From assembly GCF_000331995.1 (NCBI RefSeq), contig NC_020134.1, forward strand, positions 682,001-746,000: a stretch of DNA of 64,000 nucleotides. Reading direction: 5' to 3'. Each line of letters opens with the position of its first letter. The stretch's first letter is position 1. Below, piece by piece: positions 57,260 through 64,000 of the stretch. Source of the stretch: Thermoclostridium stercorarium subsp. stercorarium DSM 8532. Lineage in GTDB: Bacteria > Bacillota > Clostridia > DSM-8532. A program made the translations under genes and the position numbers. Below the pieces are notes generated by a model. The model saw only the letters and a program-made list of their open reading frames with translations. It was not told where the DNA came from and ran no database searches.

Positions 57260-57560
57260 GTATACTATATCTCGCTTCACGACGCGGCTTCGCTGGTTCA
57301 CTTGAACGACTATTACTTTGCGCATTTTTTCAAAAAACATACCGGTTTGTCATTTGGCAAATATTTAGCAAAAATACGCCTTGAAAAAGCAAAAAGGATG
57401 ATATTAACAACGAACAAACCGCTGACGGAGATTGCCATAGATTGCGGATTCTGCAACGTTAAAATGCTGTACAGGGTGTTCAAAAATGCCGAAGGGTGTT
57501 CTCCCCTCTGAATACAGACAAAGCAAAATGAGGGAACAAAAAAGCAATTTAAGCAACGAA
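57260..57560 (+). pseudogene. AraC-family regulator, C-terminal remnant
   Basis: Only the AraC DNA-binding domain survives: SLHDAASLVHLNDYYFAHFF, KKHTGLSFGKYLAKIRLEKA, then ILTTNKPLTEIAIDCGFCNV. The N-terminal part and start codon are missing, and near 57505 the frame must shift by one base for GCSPLEYR-type homology to continue (EYRQSKMRE is in the next frame). So it is truncated and frameshifted. Its place upstream of a binding protein and permeases suggests it once regulated this importer. Confidence 0.8.
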
Positions 57561-58878
57561 AAGCTGAACGTAAAATCATATAATAACAACAGAAGGGAAA
57601 TACAATATACACAGTATATAGCTGCAATAGACGACAGGGCGGTACTGAATGAGCCGTATAATGGTTCTCTGTACGGCAGTGGAATTAAAGATATTAATGT
57701 CACCGAAAACATCGGACAGTCTGTAAAAGTTTCATTCAATTCAGATAAGCATGGAAAGCCATTCGTACATTACTGGAAAAAGTTAATCTGTGCACCGTCA
57801 AATATGCTGTTGCCGGCAACCCTTGCAGGTCATGGGCCTGACGTGGCAATGCAGGTAAGTGAGGACATTCCCGTTAATTACGGTATGAGAAAAGCGGTAA
57901 TGGATTTATCGCAATTTGAGGATTTTGAAGAAGTAGCCGCCCGATTTCATGAAAGTGCACTGCTGCCTTACAGGTATGAAGGGGGGGGTATATGGTCTGC
58001 CCGAGCAGCAGATCTTTCCGGTATTGTTTTACAGAAAGGATATTCTGGATGAACTCAGGCTTGAACCTCCCAAAACATGGGATGACGTTTATTACATAAT
58101 TGCCGTGCTGAAAAAGAAAAATCTGGATTTTTATCTGCCTGTGTCTTCCAATAACGTAATCGATATATCTGCCTATGCCATGCTGTTGTATCAGAATAAC
58201 GGCGAATTTTATACAGACGGCGGAAAGAGGAGTGCCTTTGATTCCGAAATTGCCATTGATGTATTCAGACGATGGACCCAGTTTTATACAAACTATAAGT
58301 TACCGTTGCAGGCTGACTTTATCAACCGGTTCAGAACGGGTGAAATTCCAGTAGGAATAGCACCGTACACTACATACAATACGTTGGTGGTATCCGCGCC
58401 GGAAATTAAAGGACTGTGGGATTTCACAGTCGTTCCGGGAACAATACAGAATGACGGAACCCTAAGACACGATGTAGCCAGTACCACGACTGCCGTAATA
58501 ATATTGAAAAATGCAAAGGACAAAGAAGCGGCATGGAAATTTATAAAGTGGTGGACTGATAAGGAAACGCAGGTCCGTTTCGGCAGGGAGATGGAGGCTT
58601 TGATGGGTGAAGCGGCACGTTATCCTACGGCGAATATTGAGGCGCTGGAGGAACTGCCGTGGCCTTTAAATGATTACCGGAATCTGGCGGAACAGTGGAA
58701 ATGGGTAAGAGGCTATCCCCAGGTTCCCGGCGGTTATTTCACCGGAAGGCATCTTGAAAATGCTTTCAGAAAGGTGGTAAACAATGGTGAAAATTACAGG
58801 GAAGCCCTTCTTGACCATGTCATTTATATTAATGATGAAATCAGGGTTAAACGGCAGGAATTTAATTTACCCTATTAA
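57560..58878 (+). pseudogene. Solute-binding protein of an oligosaccharide importer, 5'-deleted and frameshifted
   Basis: Family 1 binding-protein similarity: MLLPATLAGHGPDVAMQV and NYGMRKAVMDLSQFEDFEEV in one frame, then YRKDILDELRLEPPKTWDDV, the RFRTGEIPVGIAPYTTYN segment and WKFIKWWTDKETQVRFGREM in another. The frames join at a run of eight G (57982-57989); with seven G the protein would read YEGGVYGLPEQ as expected. No signal peptide is present: the N-terminal part of the gene has been deleted and the rest joined to the AraC remnant. Probably non-functional. Confidence 0.85.
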
Positions 58879-58896
58879 AAGAAAGGAGTGAGAGAT

Positions 58897-59853
58897 TTGC
58901 AGAAAAGAATCGACAGAACGCGGACTTATCTCCCCCAAAAAGTTAAAAAATACTTTCAGTGGCCGGATGTAAAGAAAGAAATATACAAAAACAGGTATTA
59001 TTATGTATTGATGGCTCCGTATATGATTATCTTTTTCACATTTGTTGTGCTGCCCGTAATAGCTTCGATAGGGATTAGCTTCACTTACTTCAACATGCTG
59101 GAGCTTCCCCGTTTTATCGGATGGCAGAATTATTCCCGTTTGTTCCTGAACGATGATATTTTTCTGATAGCACTGAGGAATACTTTTTATTTTGCTATTA
59201 TTACAGGACCTGTGAGTTATTTTGCATGTTTCATATTTGCATGGATAATTAATGAGCTGCCTCCGAAACTCCGCGCGTTTATGACCCTTGTATTTTATGC
59301 CCCTTCTATATCGGGTAATGTGTACTACATATGGCAGATTATATTTTCAGGGGACAGGTATGGTTTTATAAACGGCTTGCTGATCAGGTTGGGTATAATT
59401 CTTGAACCTGTACAGTGGCTCAAAGACGAAAGATATATTATGACAGTGCTGATTGTCGTTCAGCTTTGGATGAGCCTCGGAACCAGTTTCCTCGCCTTTA
59501 TAGCCGGTTTGCAGTCGCTTGACAGATCATTGATTGAAGCCGGAGCGGTGGACGGCATAAAAAACAGATTGCAGGAACTGTGGTATATTGTATTGCCGTC
59601 AATGAGACCGCAGCTTTTGTTCGGTGCCGTAATGCAAATCACCAATTCCCTGGCTGTTGCAGATATTTCGGTGGCATTGGCGGGATTTCCGAGTGTTAAT
59701 TACGCCGGTCATACTGTTGTAACACACCTTATGGACTATGGAACAATAAGGTTCGAAATGGGATATGCATCAGCTATAGCAACTGTTTTGTTTGTTATTA
59801 TGCTCGGCACCAATCTTTTAACACAAAAAATGATTAGAAAGATAGGTGGATGA
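58897..59853 (+). CDS. ABC permease, LplB/UgpA-like
   Basis: 318-residue transmembrane subunit of an oligosaccharide importer: about six membrane segments (MAPYMIIFFTFVVLPVIASI first) and EAA loop LIEAGAVDGIKNRLQELWYI (about 205-225). TTG at 58897 is preferred (GGAG 8 bp upstream) to GTG at 58888, which would be too close to the ribosome site. This is the only component of this importer that appears intact, with a broken binding protein before it and a truncated partner permease after it. Confidence 0.88.
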   Translation: MQKRIDRTRTYLPQKVKKYFQWPDVKKEIYKNRYYYVLMAPYMIIFFTFVVLPVIASIGISFTYFNMLELPRFIGWQNYSRLFLNDDIFLIALRNTFYFAIITGPVSYFACFIFAWIINELPPKLRAFMTLVFYAPSISGNVYYIWQIIFSGDRYGFINGLLIRLGIILEPVQWLKDERYIMTVLIVVQLWMSLGTSFLAFIAGLQSLDRSLIEAGAVDGIKNRLQELWYIVLPSMRPQLLFGAVMQITNSLAVADISVALAGFPSVNYAGHTVVTHLMDYGTIRFEMGYASAIATVLFVIMLGTNLLTQKMIRKIGG

Positions 59854-59856
59854 ATA

Positions 59857-60024
59857 ATGTCCAGAAGGAGAATATCTGGGTTTTACCGTCAAAAAAAGCT
59901 GAACCGTTCATTTGCCGCAACGCTTGTGCTGTTTTTACTGCTCTCCCTGTTTGGCGCATTTATGGCCTTACCGCTTGTATATACAATAAACAATGCTTTT
60001 AAGCCTTTGCTATATAGGAGCTAA
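59857..60024 (+). pseudogene. AraQ-like ABC permease, truncated to 55 residues by deletion
   Basis: A 55-codon open frame starting 3 bp after the previous gene. It has the N terminus of an AraQ/CUT1 second permease: basic start, one membrane helix (ATLVLFLLLSLFGAFMALPL) and VYTINNAFKP, the standard sequence before the periplasmic loop. After NAFKPL the similarity stops abruptly, and the next sequence belongs to the TPR/YIP1 gene in another frame. Some 220 residues are missing. Confidence 0.8.
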
Positions 60025-61477
60025 CAGAGTAAAGGTTAATCCCATTGAATATCTGTGGAAAATTTTGTCCACAAAGGAACAGCGGAGCCGGATGGTTCAG
60101 TTTGTTCCGACCGAATTTACAAACATGGACATTGATGAGGATGGTTTTATATATGCAGTGAGTGCAGACAACAACAATGAAGATGTAAAAAGACTTAACG
60201 CCCAGGGAATAGATATTTTGCGAAGAGACGGGTATGTACCTCCTGGAGGTGATTTCCGTTATACTTCGGAAGCTGGGCCGCCCAGGCTAACTGATATTGA
60301 TGTTACAGACTGCGAAATTTATTCGGTACTGGATGCAAAAAGAGGGCGTATATTTACGTACAATGGCGATGGCTACCTGCTCTACGTATTCGGCGGTCTC
60401 GGAAACAGGGTTGGGGAATTTGACACTCCAGTGGCGATAGAGCGAATAAATGATAATTTTTTGATACTGGATAAAGTACTGGGTGAAATAACGGTATTTG
60501 AGCCTACTGAATACGGAAGGGTTGTCAATGAGGCTATAAGGAGCTATTATCACGGGAATGAGGAAAAGGCAGCTGAAATGTTTACAAGGGCGGTTCATCT
60601 GAACGCCAACTTTGAGTATGCCTACGGCGGGATTGGCAAGGCATTTCTGAGAAAAGGAGATTATACATCGGCGGTTGAGCATTTTAAAGAAAGCATGGAC
60701 AGGAGAAATTACTCAAAAGCCTATGTCCTTTATCGCCGTGAGGAATTAAGGGAATACTTCCCATTATTGATGACATTGTTATGTATTTTGGTATTGTGTA
60801 CCCCTTTTATAAAAAAATTTATATGGCCTAAAATCAGGAGATCACCTTTGTTTGCGAGGGAGGAACTCAGGTACCCCTTACGGTTAATGGTTCACCCGTA
60901 TGACGGATACTGGGAACTGAAATACGGAAGGAATAAGAGGGTAAATCTCATTATATCCTTTGTAATCCTGGCATTGCTGTGCATCACAAAAATCCTGCAG
61001 ACACAGTATAACGGTTTTCTTGTAAATTACAACAACCCAAGGGAGTTTAACAGCGTTTTGGAGATTGTATATGTGGTGCTGCCGGTATTATTCTGGTGCA
61101 TAGCTAACTGGTCATTGACAACATTGATGGACGGTGAGGGTAAGTTTTCGGAAATATTCATGTCTACCTGTTTTGCATTGCTCCCGCTTATTTTAATTGG
61201 TATACCCTGGATTATACTTAGCAATTACATATCGGCTGAAGAAGCCACTTTTTACTACTTCTCCCGGAGTGTTGCAGCGTTGTGGTGTTTATACCTGCTG
61301 TTTGTTGGCAATATGACGATACATCAGTTCACACCGTCCAAAACTGTGGGGACTATGATCGTTACAGTGGGAACGATAGGCTTTCTGGCATTTCTGTGCC
61401 TGTTGTTCTTTAATCTGATACAACAGCTTTTATCGTTTGCAGTCACAATAATCAAAGAGATTCTGCTCCGCTTCTGA
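59993..61477 (+). pseudogene. NHL/TPR-YIP1 membrane protein of the importer locus, N-terminally deleted
   Basis: An open frame of 494 codons. From about residue 8 (IGANRVKVNPIEYLWKILST) it looks like the middle and C-terminal part of NHL-propeller/TPR/YIP1 proteins that accompany large binding proteins and LplB-type permeases: an NHL-like segment (FGGLGNRVGEFDTPVAIERI), a TPR segment (MFTRAVHLNANFEYAYGGIG), then a C-terminal YIP1-like membrane domain with six hydrophobic segments. The signal peptide and first propeller blades are absent because its 5' end is joined to the truncated permease near 60010. An ATG at 59993 lets it be read, but export seems impossible. Confidence 0.75.
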
Positions 61478-61487
61478 AGGAGGGATA

Positions 61488-64000
61488 ATGATGAGGATAT
61501 CAAAACGGTTGTTGCTTTGCATGCTGTGTTTTCTGATTATTGTTACAGGTTGTTCCGCTGCTGCAACGGAGACTGAAATCATCCAGGATATACAACTTGA
61601 CGGAGAAACGTTCACAGCTGTCTTTACGAATCCTCTCCTTCAAGACATGAAAGGAATAGCGGAGAGTGACTATCTGCAGTTGTATGTAAATGATCAAACC
61701 GCAGAGGTTGCTGTGCTTGATAAAAGAAACGGATACATCTGGCGCAGCAACCCGGCAGGCAGGGATACAGATCCTGTAGCCGGAGGGGAAAAAAGGGACC
61801 TGTTGTCGGCGCAGGTGAATTTGGAATTCAGCAATGAATTCGGACAGTTCAGTTACGCTAATTCATACACAGACAGCGTAGCGTACGGGCAGTCGGCCTA
61901 TACACTTATACCAGGCGGAGTTAAGGTAACTTATAAATTCGGCACGGCTGAAAAGACTATAGAGGATTTGCCCAAAATGATAAGCAAGGCAAGGTTTGAA
62001 GAAAAGATTCTGGGTAAAATTGATGACAACACTTTGCGCCGGGCATTGAGAGTTGCATATATAGAAGACAGGGAAAACGGTGTGTATGTGAGAAACGACG
62101 GCCTGGCGGGCCTGCAGCTTAAACGTACACTCGAGGCCTTTGAAAAAGCAGGCTATACTGAAGAGGACCTGGCCTATGATCTGGCGGAACATGATTTGGC
62201 TCAGGCTAAGCCAGCCCCCCGGTTGTTTTATGTTTCTCTGGAATACAGACTGGAAGAAGACAGCCTTGTTGTCAGGGTTCCGGTGGATGAAATCAGGTAT
62301 CTCAGGGAATATCCCGTTCATGAAATAAGCGTTCTGAATTTCTTCGGGGCGGGTGACCGGATGAGGAAGGTGCGCTTTTTGTGCCGGACGGCTCAGGGGC
62401 CTTGATATATTTTAACAACGGAAAATCAAATTATCCTCCTTATAGGCAGGAGATTTACGGTACGGATCTGGCGGTGGAACATACGGATGTTTTGGCATGG
62501 TCTGAAAAAGCGAGGATGCCGGTTTTTGGAATAATAAAGAAAAACGGCGCAGTGCTTGGAATCATTGAGAAAGGTGCTGCGGTTGCCATAGTCAATGCCG
62601 ATGTGAGTGGAAGGGAAAACAGTTACAATTATGTTTATCCGAGCTTTTATGTAATACACAAAGACGATGTTGTGCTGCAGGGCGAGGGACAAAAACGTTC
62701 ATTTCCCCGTTATCAGGAAAGCCCAGTGAAGACTGACTTTGTTGTGAGGTATGTGTTTTTAAGCGGCGATGATGCGACATATGACGGAATGGCAGGATAT
62801 TACAGGCAATACCTTATGGAGAATGACATGCTGAGAAAGAACATAACAGAAAAACCGGATGATAACATTCCTTTTTATCTTCAGCTTGTTGGAAGCATAC
62901 CTACCCGCAAACATTTTGCGGGAGTGCCTTACAAGGCGCTGGAACCCTTAACCGCTTTTGAACAGACGGAAATAATTTTATCCGAGCTGGAAGAAGCGGG
63001 TGTGAGCAACATAAAGTTAAAATACAGCGGCTGGTTTAACGGAGGCGAACACCATAAGGTCCCCAAGTCGGTATCGGTGGATCGGGTCATAGGCGGAAAA
63101 AAAGGACTGACAGATTTCCTGAATTATATAAAAGGGAAAGATATTTCATTGTATCCGGATGTTGCTTTGTTGAGAGTTTATAATACGTCGAATTTCAATG
63201 AAACAAGAGAAGCCGCAAGAAGGCTGACGGCGCTGCCCGCAGCTGTTTACCCGGTTGATTTGGCGTTAAACCGCCATGACAGGAACCGGGATCCTTCATA
63301 TGTATTGTCTCCCCGTTATGTTAATGATTATGTCGAAAAGATGTTATCCGGTATGGAAAAGCTGGGCTTTGACGGTATATCCTTACGGGACCTTGCTGAT
63401 GAGCTGAACAGCGATTTCCGCAGGAATAATCAGATTGACAGGACGGTATCGGAGAGAATTTCCGTTCAGGCTTTGGATGAAATTTACCGGAACGGCTATA
63501 ACATTATGGCCAGAGGAGGCAATGCATATGCCTGGCGCTACGTTACCGACATTACTGATTTAGCTTTGGGAAACAGCAGGTATAAGATAGAAGATGAGGC
63601 AATTCCCTTTTATCAGATGGTTATCCGCGGGTTTATTGAATACACAGGGACGCCTTATAATTTATCAACTTACACGAATTACCGGCATTATGTGCTGAAG
63701 TGCCTTGAATACGGTTCAAATGTGTATTTTGTATGGAGTTATGAGCCAAGCAATAAAGTTAAAGATACCGATTTTGATTACCTTTATTCCGTTTATTACA
63801 AAGAGTGGCTGGACTTGGCCAAACAGGTTTATCAGCAGGTAAATGCGGTACTGAAACCGGTTAAAGGCCGGAAGATAATATCCCACCGGAAATTGATGGA
63901 CGGTGTTTTTGAAACGGTATACGAAAACGGCGTGCATGTGATAGTCAATTACAATCGTGAGGCAGTGGTCGTTGACGGTGTATTGATTGAAGCGGAGGAC
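61488..64000 (+). pseudogene. DUF5696-like lipoprotein (importer-associated glycoside-binding/hydrolase-like), frameshifted, runs off window end
   Basis: Lipoprotein start (basic residues, hydrophobic helix, lipobox VTGC, Cys at about 22) and GGAGGG ribosome site. The first frame ends at a TGA at 62405, but homology continues in the -1 frame: VPDGSGALIYFNNGKSNYPP from about 62381, then YPSFYVIHKDD, KLKYSGWFNGGEH and MLSGMEKLGFDGISLRDLAD, open to the window end. A one-base loss (or two-base gain) near 62355-62365 explains it. Such proteins sit beside the YIP1/large-SBP importers; molecular function is unknown, with an alpha-glycosidase-like barrel suggested by the late motifs (inference). Confidence 0.8.

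Overview
The window is a 64 kb chromosomal stretch of a low-to-moderate GC, spore-former-type clostridium (Bacillota). Evidence: PolC-type replicase, PPi-dependent phosphofructokinase, pyruvate:ferredoxin oxidoreductase, [FeFe]-hydrogenase maturases, a T-box leader, a SpoIIM-family protein, and YesN/YesM/LplB/YtcP-type oligosaccharide systems. A secreted SLH-anchored CBM22-CBM22-GH10-CBM9 xylanase points to a plant-fibre degrader of the Thermoclostridium stercorarium / Acetivibrio type (inference; species not provable from the sequence alone).

Layout. 0-2.8 kb: end of L-rhamnose isomerase, a class II aldolase and an isochorismatase-family hydrolase. 2.8-14.5 kb: oligosaccharide sensing and uptake (one lone YesN-like regulator, a regulator/kinase pair, a lipoprotein binding protein and two permeases) ending in the 1032-residue xylanase. 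14.6-18.7 kb: T-box-controlled hisS-aspS-lepB. 18.8-20.6 kb: a small leaderless protein and a WG-repeat lipoprotein. 20.9-34.6 kb: housekeeping (polC, yerC-like, secA, folC, a TPR membrane protein, PPi-PFK, a degenerate receiver/GGDEF protein, SpoIIM-like and RDD proteins). 34.8-43 kb: PFOR, exonuclease III and a Ca2+-type P-ATPase. 43-46.2 kb: a broken WG-repeat gene and a TcdR/UviA-like sigma factor plus holin, divergent from a leaderless phosphodiester glycosidase. 46.3-52.8 kb: PQQ-type lipoprotein, tRNA-Ala(GGC), an anion-transporter-like permease, a solitary Dam-type methylase and an iron alcohol dehydrogenase. 53-57 kb: TM1266-type protein-hydE-hydG-hydF. 57.2-64 kb: a second oligosaccharide ABC locus that is decaying through deletions and frameshifts.

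Most interesting: (1) a possible small regulon built on the sigma/holin pair at 43.98-44.95 kb. The sigma gene, the divergent glycosidase and a gene 26 kb away (18.86 kb) all carry TTTACA-N16-(C/T)TC(C/T)TT-type promoters, and both target proteins lack signal peptides. This resembles the TcdR/TcdE and UviA/UviB toxin/bacteriocin systems, rebuilt around cell-envelope-type enzymes. (2) A PolC replicase from which the whole DnaQ-like proofreading exonuclease appears to be missing. (3) A sugar-uptake locus caught in the act of decay, including a G8 homopolymer frameshift.
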